This document shows positions 26,501-39,015 of a stretch of DNA of 64,000 bases, in pieces; within the stretch, counting starts at the first letter, position 1, and the number at the start of each line of letters is the position of its first letter. Under the pieces are notes generated by a model. The model saw only the letters and a list, made by a program, of their open reading frames with translations, did not search any database and had not been told where the DNA came from. The position numbers and the translations under genes are program-made. The stretch comes from Neurospora tetraspora. Lineage: Eukaryota; Ascomycota; Sordariomycetes; Sordariales; Sordariaceae. The stretch lies in the NCBI RefSeq assembly GCF_033439725.1, contig NW_026944386.1, forward strand, positions 806,001 through 870,000, in the 5' to 3' direction.

Positions 26501-29500
26501 TTTCGCCGTCTCAGGCCCTTGCTGGCTGCTGCTGGTCTCAGATGTTGCATATTCGACAAATGTCCTCGTGATTCGAAACCACCACCAAGCCAAGCCATGC
26601 CATTCATTCCGTCAATTCCGTCCATTCCGTCCATTCCCCGGGCAATACCAAGACTTTAACATGTAACTGTAGCTCGTCCCGTGAGTGTGGTACTAATCGA
26701 TGCCAGGGCAGGGAGTAGGGAGAAGAACAATCGTTGAGGTGCCATTGAACAGTGTCAAAGTCAATCAATGCCAAAGGGAAAATGTTCGGGCATTGCCGTC
26801 GTTGTATCAAAGGCTCAAGTAAGTCCGAAGGCGCTGCTACTACGTTCCGTTACGAATATGCCAGATTCAGGATCGGCAAGGGGTTTCAAGCCTTAAAGCC
26901 TCATGATTCTCAAACCCGAACTTTCAATGCTTGGTTAGTATGTATCCAATGGAGATGGGAGCACCGGAACGATTTGAAGCTGGAGAAGGAGATGTCCGAG
27001 AGTGATGCCTGTATGTACATACATACGTAAGGTACCCGAGAGAATCCCGGGTACACCTTCCCAGGCCCAGGTCCGCAGTCCTGGGTCAGAGGTCGGGCGC
27101 GGCGGCCGGGCGGACTGGCCCTGTCAAATCTCAAAAGGGCCTCCTCAATTTGGGAGCAAGGCGAGCTGACGCGCTGTGATTGATGCAACGGGTGAACCGG
27201 GAATGGCCGCGGTGCAGGAGGAGTTGTGGTGGACACCACCATCACCAAAAAGGGTTCCCAAAGAGGGTGACATCCCCTGACTAGTGACGGAGAGATTCAC
27301 TTCTGTGACAGGAACGAAGCCGCTTCGGCGGTCACTCAGCATGGTCACCAAGCGATGTACAACCTAAGCCTCATATCGTACGTACGGGGAATAAAACGAC
27401 AAAAGGGGATCTAGAAAATCTCGAAAGGAAGGGTTCATTGGTAGTGATTGCACCCGACGTCGCCGACGTTGTGTAATGTAATCCTCGCTGAACCATATCT
27501 TTGGGTCACTTCCATACTTCTGACGCCTGACGGGCCTGACGGGGCTGACGGGGAGCTGAGAGATGATTTCCCCGGGAGGCACACCACTGCATCGTCCATC
27601 ACGAATGTTTCACATCATCTCACTGCAATTCAAAGGGGTTCAAAGGGGAGATTCTGGATGTGGCGTGATGCAGTGGCTTTTTGATGGGCGTGAGGCTTGA
27701 GAGGGACTCGAGACTGGTGGATGGAATTGGGACTAATTGGGGGAGGCTCCACTTTCAATTTTGAATCCATTTCCCCAAACCCCGGTCACGTCGCATTTTG
27801 CATCCTTCTCATTCGTCGGAAACACGGTTCATCCCATTTTTCCCCAAATTCCCATCCAGAAAAATGGAGCTTCAAATCCCCCACTGTAATTACACTGCGA
27901 CTCTACAACTTCACAACCACCAAAAACGATGAAGTCACCACCACCACCACCACCACACGGGTCCCCTTCCGCGCACACCACTGGGCAGCTGTCACTTGGC
28001 TTGTCGTCGGATCGCTTCAATTGTCTCAGATCATTCCGCTCATAGATCAGCGAGAGTCCATGCAAGGCACGATATGGCAGGCAGGCGGGCAGCACGTAAG
28101 CCTCACATTAACGACCCTGACTCTCGCTTACCACTTTTGCCGCGAGTTCGAGTCACTTCCATATCTCGTTGCATCATCATCATTATCACTCGTTGGGAAT
28201 CACCCAGATGTTGTTGTCAGTCAGCCTATCCCGTCGTCGATATCGCCAATATGGCCTCTATTGGTAATCACGACGAAACCTCACGAAGCTGCCTGCGATT
28301 ACTACAAGTCGTCGCAGCGCGGATGTAGGGTGGGATGATGCCAGGCGTGGATGACTCTGTCCCTCGCCAGTCCTGTCATGACATCAGGTACCGACCGACT
28401 GGACGTAACACCAGCACACCTATGATGCCAAGAGTAATAATAATCCCGTCCCCCTTCTTTGGGATTCTCCCGGATCGCTGCTGCTGCCACTGCCGCTGCC
28501 GCCGTCCCATTTGACATCCAAATCGATTCCGGCGTCCGAGACAACACCAATCGGATGTCGGGAGCTTAGGAATATCGAGAGTCGTGCACAGCCTCGTGTG
28601 TACAGTCATCACTCATCTCAGGTTAAAAAAGAAGAAGTGGAAGCACAAGGCAGCACAGGCAGCACAGGCAACACAAAGTTGCTGTGGAAGGCGGATACAC
28701 CGTTACAGCACCTGAACTTTGAGCACACTTGGGTCCTGCAGTGTCATCATCGTGCTCCGTTTTGTTGTTCGTGACTTTCAGTGGTTGTGTAGGTAAGTAG
28801 AGGTAAGTATTGTATTGCGAAACTGCGGAGCTGCAACGAACTCATCCAATCATCTTTCTCCATTCGCCTCTCTTCTTTCTTATTTTGTCCAGCCATTAGC
28901 CAGGGGCACGCCTCCTTTGACTTTGTGCTCCAGAGCAAAAAAGATGATTCCCGGCGGTAGATCCCGTCGAGGCCCGTCTTACGGGGTGGGGGTCCTTCTC
29001 GGCCTTCTCCCACTCTACTCCATCCAGCTTTCCAAGCTCCGTCTCACCACGGTATCACCATGGTGATGCCCTGATGGTCCCCCATATGGTTGTTCCATGT
29101 CGCAACGAAGTCACGAGAATCCAAGTTCCCGGTTGCCATCCGGCTGCTCACCCGGCCCTTACCCGGATCCCCGATCCAACCTCGACCATCCCGCCTCCTC
29201 TTCCCCGGACTACGCTACACAGAGCGAGAGGCTTAATTAAGAAACCACAACCTTGTCAGCCCGCATGGAAACACCCATCCAAATGTCAATCCCTCCGTTT
29301 TGACCCAAAGAGACGGGCATCATCACTAGAGGCATATGTTTCCCCAGCTTCTTAGTTCTTCCCCCAACCAACTCCGGTCGCACTTGGCAAGTAATGTGGT
29401 GGGGGGTTTTCCGTTTTGGGAGAGATTTCTTCAGTCTTATTTTGTCTCTTGTCCCTAGCACCCACGCAAGACCAGGTTTAGAGCCCTGGCTTGAATCCTT

Positions 29501-30624
29501 CTTTAGCATGAGCTGCTAGACAGGCAAAAGACAGGCCTAACTCGCCTGTTCGCCTGGCTCGCCTAACAAAACCTGGTATGTATAGCTATCTCAGACATAC
29601 AGTCGGTATCAAGTGGGAAAGCTTCCATGCTCGCTTGGCTACCTAGACAGGCACAAATCGATACCTATCATTCACTAAGACAGATCGACAAGATAGCGCT
29701 GGGGTTGGTTGCAAATCCTCAATGGGGAAATCATCCACCCCCAAAATACTGGGCGGAAAATACCAGGGGGGGCCAGGGGACCATCCGGCACTTCCGCTCT
29801 GGTTTGAGGTCTTCCAATTCCGCACATACAAGTTATGTGCCCCCCGGTACATGAACCCCCCCGCGGACCACTTCCGGTCCCTGTTCAATCACCCAGAAAG
29901 CAACCATGGGATTGCACGTCCAATCATGGCCAGTTACCAGCCTTTCGGATCCCATGGCGTAATCTGCAAAACTGCTGCAAGTTGCTAGGGCGGCGAGGGT
30001 CTTGTTTCGCGGGCTTGGCTAAAAAAGATTATCCTTGCCATTATCGTCGTCGAAACCGTAACGATTTCTGATTCTGACGGTGTTTGATGCAAGAGAAGAT
30101 GCTTCTTTTGTGGTTCTATCGTGATCTAGTGGTGTGGTGGTGACCGGGTGTAGTGATGATATCGAGACTGCTGTCGGCAGTCTTGACAGTGCATCATGGG
30201 GTTTGTGCAAGGTGCTTCCTTATCGGTTACCACTCTGACAACGTTCTCACCACACGTTCAGGAACAGAAAACTCGCATCCGCGGGCCAGCCACGAGATGC
30301 CATCCCGGATTCCCCGTGCATCACTTTCAAGGCTGCATGCAGTGAGCCTTACGACAGAGTGACAGACAGCTGGGACGGCGACTCCATTTCTGTCATCCAA
30401 TCCGGCACCCACCGATTACTATTCTGGGCGAAAGTGGAAGTTAAGCGAACCCTTTCTGTCGTTCCATCCAGGCTTCCAGAAGGTCCACTCACCCCCCCTG
30501 ATTCATCCTTCCGTTACGTCTCGCCCTGAATTTCGAAACTCCGGGCATTGATGGGCAAGAAGACTCCACCGAACGCATCACCCACGACGGCACCACCGCG
30601 GCGGCGCCGCCGCCGGCGCGGGCT

Positions 30625-30644
30625 CATGGCATGGCATGGCATGG
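30625..30644. repeat. (CATGG)4 pentanucleotide microsatellite
   Basis: Four exact CATGG units next to a GC-rich GGCGCCGCCG run. Confidence 0.9.
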
Positions 30645-33600
30645 AGATGCCCGTCCGTCCGTTTCCGTTTGGGACAGCAGGAGAAAGGACCCTGAAAACA
30701 ATGAACTGTTCAGGCATCCCCCCTGCTAATCTGTTATTTAGCCCTCGTTCGAGATGAGGACTGGGGAAAAAAACGGAGTTTCTTCCTGGGCAGGCTGAAG
30801 CTACTGCTGGAAAAAGAGAAGAGGACGGAGTTGGGCGGGATTTGCATCTGTTTGACAACGGACAAGAACTGACGTCTCTAATTTCCCGTTTTTCTTTTTT
30901 GCCCTGGAGCCAGGTGATGCTGATACGGTGCAGGTGGGCTCCATTCAGTTGCTAGGTAATGTCCCAAGGGCCCCAAGGAGGCCCCAAAATGTCAAAATAG
31001 GATCCACTGCAACCATTCGATACAGCACCTGGGCTGTTACCACACCACCGGCACCACCAGATCACGATCTCTTGTATCCAGTCCCACGTTTTTTTCTTGC
31101 TTTTGCGGGAGAACTTTAACGAGTATCAGTTGGTGTCATGATATTGTGTGTTAATATATCAGTTTTGGAAGCAAGTCGCGCCTTGTAATTTTGGGGAGTC
31201 GTTGCTTGTTTCTCGAACATTTCCTCTGATTCAGGGGTTTCAAACAGGGGGTCGGGTCGACTTGCAGTGGTGATAACGCTCGCTCGCTCGCTCAAAAAAC
31301 TCGAAACCATGGACATGGACAAAAAAGAAGCAAAAGGGGAAGGCGGAGATACCGAGCCCATGGCTCGAAGCCTCAAACAGTGAAACGACCAAATTAACCC
31401 CCAAAACTGTTTACTCAAGTCAGGCTGGTAATCCAGCCGCGCCGTCGGCCTCGTCATCGTCGAAACCCAACGTCATGCATGGGCCCCCGTCAAAACGACA
31501 GAAGAGTAAAACGCCGTCGGAACCGAATGGATGGAACTGAACCCTCAGGGGTGCCGGCCGGGGTCCCAGGGCAGCCGGGCGGACAACGATAACGGACTCG
31601 GGGCCCGGGGGGCCAGACTGTGACGGAGAAACTCAGACAGGCCCTCGCCAAAAACTTCTCGCTAACATACGGATCTACAACACCTCATAGAACTAACGCT
31701 GCTATAAACGGTATAATTCAGGTCCCCATGGTCCCCCATTCCCAATCGTTAACAGCGACCAAGTAAAACCACGTGGACCCTCGCTAAACAATCTCCCCCC
31801 CGAGCTGGGCTCGCACGCCTCGTCCATCCTCCTACGCTATAATCGAACTAATCGAACATCATTGTCGATCAATTCACTACGATCGAAACCAATTCACCAA
31901 TTCCAAGTTCCCATTCGTCACACCTGCCCCTTTTTGGGAAAGAATTGTTCTTAATCCCAGGTCCCAGAGATACCACGAGGCTTTAAGATACCCACATTAT
32001 GATCCCTATCTGCTCGCTTCCCCTTGCTCAACCACCTTGCTCACCACCCACGGGATCAAGAACGCTATCAAAAGAAGTTTCCACCTCCCCGGAATTTCTC
32101 CCTGTCTTACCTAGTATGTAAAAGAGTTAGTGAGCATACTATCCATAGCAGCGGGCAAGCTGGGCACTAAGGGGCCCTGCCCCTGAGTCTTATACCTAGT
32201 CAGGCACCGTTTTCTTCTCTGTCCGCCCGCTCGCTCGGTCCTTCGGTCGCTTCGTGGCTTTAATTCGGCGACTTCTCGCTCTATATTGGCGAGAATGAAC
32301 ATGGAGAACATGGGAGTCAGGCTAGGAGAGTGTCATTGGATGGCCTCAGGTGACTTGACCCTGTGACAGATCAATGGAGAACCTTTCTTGGGCCTTTCTA
32401 GGGTATGGAAACGGAGTTCAGTTCAAGTGGGCTTCCAGTTTCCATATGAACTATCTTCGTACCTACTTACTGTATCCAAAAGCAAGGCGTCAGGGCGGTG
32501 ACGCGGCAATTACCGATTTTTTCTTCTTTTGTGGGAGTTCCAATGCCTTGTGGTTCCCCTAGGTCCAGTAGGCAGGTCCATCCCCTTGGCTCCCCTTGAT
32601 CCCCTAATCTGACTAGGTCCCCCCTTGGTGAAAGAAGCCTCACCAGTGACCAAGATAGCTGCCTTCTAATCAGACTATCACCCTAATGTCCAAATGTCTG
32701 GGGAAAACGGAGGGGATGGGATCCACGGATTCGCCGATTAGCTCGTTCGTTTGCCCGCTCGCTCGGGTTCTCCTTGGTGTGTTGTCTCAGGATGTCCTTG
32801 ACTGCTACTGCTGGTGTCCGTCTGGCCAGTTCCCTTCCGTCGGGTACTGAAGCAGATGTACAGCTGGTACATACTGGAATCGAGACTGGAACTAACTGGA
32901 CCGGGTTACCTGATCTAATGAGGTAGGGCTCAGAAGATTGCCATAGCTGTCCTAGTTTTGGGAGAGCTGGATGGATTCTTACAGTTAGTTAGGTCTGGAA
33001 CGAAGACTTGTTGCTGGGAGTTCCTTGACTGTTTATTGCAGTGGGCATCTAAAAGAGCTCTAGCTTGTCGAGCCCTTATGATCATAGCAAAGCGTAGGCT
33101 ATGACACAGCTGTCTGAGCTCAGTTTCCTTCGCTCAAGTTCACCCAAGTCGAACACCCTACACTACTCACTCCCCTCCATCCCCACAACTCGCTTCATCC
33201 CTTACTAGTTCCCAGTCTCAGTTCGAGGTCCCCGAAGCCAGCGTCTCTAACTCCCATGCCCGCCCATACAACCCCCACGTCAACACATATCTAGTAACGT
33301 ACACCGCCCAATAACCCGGGAGTTTCTCCGGTTCATTAGCCCGTCCCATTCCCCTACTTCAATCTAAAAGTCAATCCCCCAACTCCCACCATCGATCCCG
33401 TCGTTACCGGTGCCCTGGGTCCAGTCCAGTTCATAGACTATGGGACTGGAACCCGGATCCTCCGCTATTTATCCCATCTATATCTCATCATTCCATTTTT
33501 AGTTAACTGCTAGCTAGTTAGAAAGGTAAATGAAGGGCGATCGGCATCGCCTAGTCTAACCCTCGCTCGCCTATTTCCTCGCCTACTCTCGCCTAATGAA

Positions 33601-33930
33601 CTTAGTCTCAAACTTCCATGTGTTGCTATCCTGAGCGATCCGAACGGTACCCTCGCCTATGGGGGGGATAATTGGGTCACGGGGATGGCAAAAGAAGAGG
33701 AGCCCTTTTTTGTTCAGGGCAAGGCAGGACCGTTTGCCAGGGGGATGAAAGTGAAGTGGGAGAAAACGGAGGAACCCCTGATGTTGATGAGGAAGGAAGA
33801 AAGAAAGGAAGAAGAAGAAGAGAGGGAAGTAGTCGGTACTTTGGAGAGTTGAAGGAGGGAAGTGGGATGAAAACGGTGGAGGGAGGGGCGCACTGTATTT
33901 TCCATCGTTCTTTTCGTGTCTCCGGATGGA

Positions 33931-33955
33931 CATGGCATGGCATGGCATGGCATGG
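33931..33955. repeat. (CATGG)5 pentanucleotide microsatellite
   Basis: Five exact CATGG units, the longest of three copies of this motif in the window. Confidence 0.9.
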
Positions 33956-34860
33956 ATGGAGTGAGGGAAAGATGGATGGAAAATGGGTAATGGGGAGATA
34001 CCTATGACGTCGATGATGGAAATGGTTGGAAGGCACAGCTTTGGTGCGGTCGGTGATTCCGGGTCGGGTGGGCGGTGAAATGGGGAGAAAGATGCACCGG
34101 GATACAGCCAGTGCGCCCCGGCTTGCGGTGCTTACCTACGGTGACGGATGACGTTGGGTTTCGGAAGTTGCGCCCCGTGCAAGGCGGGGTGTTTGGTCCG
34201 GCCCGGTCCGGCTTGGAAGATGCAGTGACGGCCGAGAGATGTGAGAGGATTGGAACATTCAAATCATGTTGAAACCCAATGTGGGTGTTTGATGGTTGAG
34301 CTGGTTTACCGATGGTTTGCGCTTTCAAACCGGACCCAGTTGTTTATTCCGTCCCGGGCCGGTCTTGTTGGCTTATCTATTCGGTTGTTCCCGGGCTACT
34401 CACCCTACCGGCCTTGAACAAGTGTTTATGGCAGGAGCAATTCAGGAAGGCAGTGGCGAGGGGCAAAAGGCTTTCGTCGGGAAGGAGCGTCAGACGCACG
34501 TCTCTGCCTACCTACCCACCTGCCCTTTTGTAGGTACCTACTACTCTTCTTGCAAAGAAACTTGGCTGCGGACCAAGAGCCAAATTATTCTCCTGCTCCT
34601 CTCCATCCATTACAATATTCCTCTTCTTGACTACATACCAAAACAACTTGTCGCCATCGCCTCATTACACTTGATTTTGGGTATCCCAATGTTTACTTGG
34701 TCCCGTCACTCGCCGTGGTATAGGGCAGCCAAAGTGTCTCAGGTCGTCGAATCCCAGCCTGACAGCCACCACCTGTACATCTTCTACGTTCTCGAATACC
34801 CTCGCTTCCACGCCGTCTACCCAAAGTGAAGAAGTAGGATAAACACAAGCCCTCGTCCAG

Positions 34861-34925
34861 GTTAGTTCCGTCCTTCCAGTCTGACACTCGCCCGTGGCTT
34901 AACAGCTGACTTTCCTCGATCTCAG
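34861..34925 (+). other. Predicted 5' UTR intron of the F-box-like gene
   Basis: The segment begins GTTAGT, carries CAGCTGAC (a canonical fungal branch point) 18 bases before its end, and ends TCTCAG. It lies 32 bases upstream of the ATG at 34958, so it would be a leader intron. This is inferred from splice signals only. Confidence 0.5.
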
Positions 34926-34957
34926 GTACTCACCTGCTTTGCTCCTCCAGTCTTCCA

Positions 34958-36391
34958 ATGACGACCCACAATGAAAAGCCCTCGGCCATCAAAAAGCTTC
35001 CCCTGGAGCTAAGAGATCTGATATGTGAGCACATGGCTTCAACGCTGCACTCAGCTCTGCACCATAGCAGCCTTCCAGAAGATGATCCTTGGACTTTCTC
35101 TTGGACCACACCACACCGACCCCCCGACTGCCAAATCATCCAAAAGCGTCTTCGAGCTTTGTCACTTGTTTCCAAGGCCTGGTCCCGTTCAGCACAGCGA
35201 GCATTATTTGCGGTAATTCCGATAAGCAGTGCTCGGTGCCTCATGAAGTTGCTCAGGAGTCTGTTATTATACCCGAAGAACAGACGTTTCATTCGATGCC
35301 TGATACCAATATTCTCATTCCAATGCGATAAATTGTATGTGGGGCGGTACCGAGTCCCATTCAACCTTGGGATGCTCACTTTGGCACAATTTGTGGATAA
35401 CTTGGGTCATATTCTGTTCACGCCCACTGTGGACGAGCTTCCGCACGCCATGCTGCTTCGTACCAGTCTCATCAAGCATGCACTTCACCCACTACTACCG
35501 GACCCCAGTAACCACGCAGACGCAGACTATAGCGTCTATCGCTTCCGGGAGGTCTTAAACTCGGCCTTATGGAGTGTTGTTCACCTTTCTCCATCGCTCA
35601 GTACGGTTCACTTGCGTACTGAAACCTATTATTCCGCTTCACCTTTTGGGTATGGCGAGGAGATGACATATAGCGGACGTTTTCTTGAAGGTGGCCGTCC
35701 ACTCCTGAAAACTCTCAGTCTGCACTCCGATGCCTTCCCAACAGTCTATAACAGGCGCGATTATGAAGAGCTTGCTTACGAGTGCTGGATGTCATGCATT
35801 CCCAGCATCCAGTATATCACGCTCTTGGGTGATTCCAACTGGATGCACAATGGCGAGTGCAGCGAGGCGCGGAAGCTCGACGACGTGTACCGCTGGCTGG
35901 ATAGCGTTACAAAACTCACTTCACTTCGGCTACTCAATGGGTTTGATGACGTTCTGGACGTTTAGGAACCTCCTGGACATTTACCTGGCCCTGAACACAC
36001 ATGGAACTCAATTCTCCTGAGGCACAAACATACGCTTGAGGAGTTGGTGTTTGATGGCTACCAGGGAATGGCGCTTTCTGAGCAAGACAGAGAAGTGGTG
36101 AGCTCGACAAATATCACCCGCTTTGGGCCTACCAAGACGTTATCTTGCTTGCCAGAACTCGAAAAATTGGCGTATCTCAAACTGCCCTTACACTTTCTCA
36201 TATCTAACATGGACGCCCATTTTATTCACGAATATATGTCTCCAGAAAATGAGGGAGAAGCACTTGCTTTGGTCAATACCTCCTTTCCCCCGTCACTGAA
36301 AAGACTTGACATTGTGGTCTACGGGTTTTATCTTGATGAGGAACGGGTTGGTGAGATCTACCCACTCAGAACGATCACCGTCAGGTTTTGA
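34958..36391 (+). pseudogene. F-box-like protein gene interrupted by an in-frame TAG
   Basis: The open frame from ATG 34958 runs 335 codons to a TAG at 35963-35965. The same frame then continues 142 more codons to the TGA at 36389-36391. The continuation (E-E-L-V-F-D-G-Y, L-P-E-L-E-K-L-A-Y-L-K) has the leucine spacing seen in the first part, so both belong to one protein of about 477 residues. The N-terminus contains K-L-P-L-E-L-R-D-L-I-C-E, which resembles an F-box; such proteins usually recruit substrates to SCF ubiquitin ligases. The rest is an LRR-like C-terminal region typical of the large, variable fungal F-box family. CAG to TAG and TGG to TAG are both changes that RIP can make. An intron removing the stop would need a poor GTTTAG donor. 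The F-box assignment is tentative; the coding nature is firmer. Confidence 0.62.
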
Positions 36392-36433
36392 GGCCAAGGG
36401 GCACACCCCCTTTTACTTGACGGATTAGTTAGG

Positions 36434-36454
36434 TTTTTTTTTTTTTTTTTTTTT
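36434..36454 (+). repeat. Poly-T run
   Basis: Twenty-one consecutive T about 40 bases after the stop of the F-box-like frame. It may be a simple homopolymer; there is no evidence of a retroposed transcript. Confidence 0.85.
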
Positions 36455-38973
36455 CTTTGGCATTTTTCTTTTACACCGATACCGTAGGGGCTATCATTGT
36501 CGTGTTTGAGGTGTTTATAGATTCCGGTCTTTTACGACGCTGGCACATCGGGATGACTTGATACGGGCAGAGGACTTGTGATTAGAAGCGGAATGGACAC
36601 TATTAGTTTATTAATCAAGTCCTATTATTACAGCGAAACAAACTGACTAGATATTCTCAGCATACTCGAATATTTACAACAGTGAGGTGCAAAGATACCG
36701 ACCCCTTGCAAAAGGTACATCCACCCTCCTGATCACGTTCGCCATCTACTTTACTTCTGTCATCCAACAACAACCTGGCATCGGAGAGCAACCCTTCCTT
36801 CCCATGCTCGCCTTACACACGATGGCAAGGTAGTAAGTAGGTGACAATGAGAAGAAACAAGGGTTTGATTGTGCCAAGTTGGTTGTTTGACTCTGATATT
36901 CACCAATATCCTTGTTCTGAAAAAACCAACGAGGTACCACGTTTCCAGAAAGGATGGAAAACATGAACTCACGAAAGCAAACCATCTTCTCGAAAGGCCA
37001 GACAGAGGGTTTGTGGCTGAGTGTCCTAAGGGAATGGACTCGAAGGGCGTTACCTTGCTTGGGTCGGAGTTTTGGGCCTAGGACATGTGTAACGTGCGCG
37101 AAGTCAGAGTGTAGCCCTTCTAGATAGAAAGTAAAACGTAGATAACGGTAGACATATCATAACATTTGGACCTTTGATCCTGAATACTTGATGGCACTAT
37201 ATTCTTCGGAAAACTACGTCGTCGAACCGGCATGCACGAACATCATTCTGAGCCATCGCTGAACGAATAATTGTAGAGTAGGTAGAGCGATGAAGGAGGT
37301 CTGGCGGGCACGAACTGTAACGGTGTAATAAGCCGGTAACAAAGACTGATATGTTACGGAGTGCAGTCGGGTGCCTCTTCCGTGGCTAACTACGTATATA
37401 TACACCACTTTGAGATGCCCGATCGCCAACTTCCGTTTCCTTGTACCATTTATGTTTTGCAGGAACATGGCATGGCCATACAGTGTAGTTGTTTGCCACC
37501 GCCGTGATAAATCAGATGTATACAGCAAAGAAAGCAAGATAGTGTCCAAGTAAATGTTTCCGCGCCGCTACAGGCTGGCTTAGCAGTAGTCAGGATCATA
37601 ACGGCCATACCTACCTACCTAGTCGTAGAAGAGACGAAAGAGAGAGAGAGGCCGCGCAGGAACACAAAGATGGCATCATTCCCCAGCTGCCCGCAAGAGT
37701 GGCGCCTTCAGGCCTGATATCCGAGGAACGAGGAACGCAAGTTCAAGTCGAACGAAAGGCAGATTGTCATTGTAGCTGCAACAGGTCATATGTAGTTCAC
37801 GTGGCGGAGCGTGAGATCGACGCGCAGAACGTGGGAGCTGGAAGAAGCGAAGCAGATGGAAGAGCGGTACCGGAGAAAGTAAAACACAAAACGAACAGCT
37901 CAACGGCTGGATGGAGAAGGGGCAGTTAGTTGGATCTCTCTCTCTCAATATATCATCATTCCCATCATTCGTGATCCATCTCATTATCACTCATCATATC
38001 AGCAACATGAGCACGACGCTCATGTCTGCAAGTCCTATTCACGACCGGCGAGTTCACTGGCCAAGCATAAACGAGAAGAGTGTGTCTCGTCATTCCAAAT
38101 GCCGCCGCCGTAGATGGAAGGCTCTACCCATATTTTCTCTGATTGAACAGGAGCATGGTTCGGTTCGCAAGAAGGGGGAAAAAATCTGGGATTTCCGCCA
38201 CGATCGATGTCGAGCGATTCGGAAAGCGAGGATGTGCCGTTTTGAGGATTGTTCATAATGTTGGCTTTGCTGGTTTGTATTGGTTCCAGCCGATGTGGTA
38301 ATGGCGTTTACATTGTCGAGGTAGCTGGAAACCCAGAAGAAGAAGGACTCCTTCTTATCGGTCGGTACGGTGTTCCCGGTCATCTTTCTGCGAGCGGATC
38401 CGTCGATCGTGATAGCACCGATCGTGTAGCCCGAGAAAAGAGTCCCTTGTGCCGATTCGTTCTCGTAGGTGAATCTGCTCGATGCCACACGAGTGCGCGC
38501 CTATAGAGCCAAAAGTGTGAGAACTGTAACTCGGCATTGTGTGGAGAGAATGTGTCTCGTTGAGACTTCCACTTACCCGTCGGTGTTGCTCCAGGCCTCT
38601 CTTGATCGTGATCTCCATAGTCAGGCACTTGGAAATAAATAGGGGGCACTGGACATACCTTGGGATTTGGAGTTCTGGTCCAGCACTGAATGTGCCATTG
38701 AAGTTGAATGGAGAAAGGCATCGTCGTCAAACGGGCACATGCGCACTTCATTCTGCTCCCTTCTTGCATCATCACGGGGTTTTCGGCGACTCTCCCTTCT
38801 TTGATTGCCTCTGACGTTTAGCGCTGCGGCACAAGCAGTCTTTGGTTCATGTTCCGTTTTTGGAAGCGATTTTGGATGTTGGTCGTTGATGGGTGTCCAT
38901 TTGACAAGGCACCTAAATCGACCCTGTGCTTGGCTTAGATACACTGTGCTCACAGGTCACCCCAAAGGTTGGT

Positions 38974-39015
38974 GTTAGGTAGGTTAGGGTTAGCGGTTAG
39001 GGCTAGTTAGTGTTA
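38974..39015 (+). repeat. Degenerate interstitial telomere-like repeat
   Basis: The segment is built of TTAGG, TTAGGG and GTTAG variants, including GGTTAGGGTTAGCGGTTAGG. TTAGGG is the Neurospora telomere repeat. The array is short, imperfect and internal, so it marks either chance low complexity or an old telomeric or repair-inserted sequence. Confidence 0.55.

Larger units (their letters stand above)
23900..34860. other. No gene supported; gene-poor stretch before the F-box-like gene
   Basis: The longest open frame is at 27697-28338 (+), with low-complexity Thr and His runs and no recognisable domain. Visible structure: an A-rich tract with interspersed G at 24850-24893, (ACC)n at about 27936-27957, and (CATGG)n at 30625-30644 and 33931-33955. 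No tRNA, rRNA or spliced gene model could be supported. Confidence 0.5.

Noticed and set aside
27697-28338. 213-codon plus-strand ORF
   Set aside because: Longest frame in the gene-poor region, but with low-complexity Thr/His runs, an opposing ORF and no recognisable domain or splice context.
34296-34829. 177-codon plus-strand ORF upstream of the F-box-like gene
   Set aside because: No domain, no supporting context, and it ends just before the predicted leader intron; it is more likely promoter and leader DNA.
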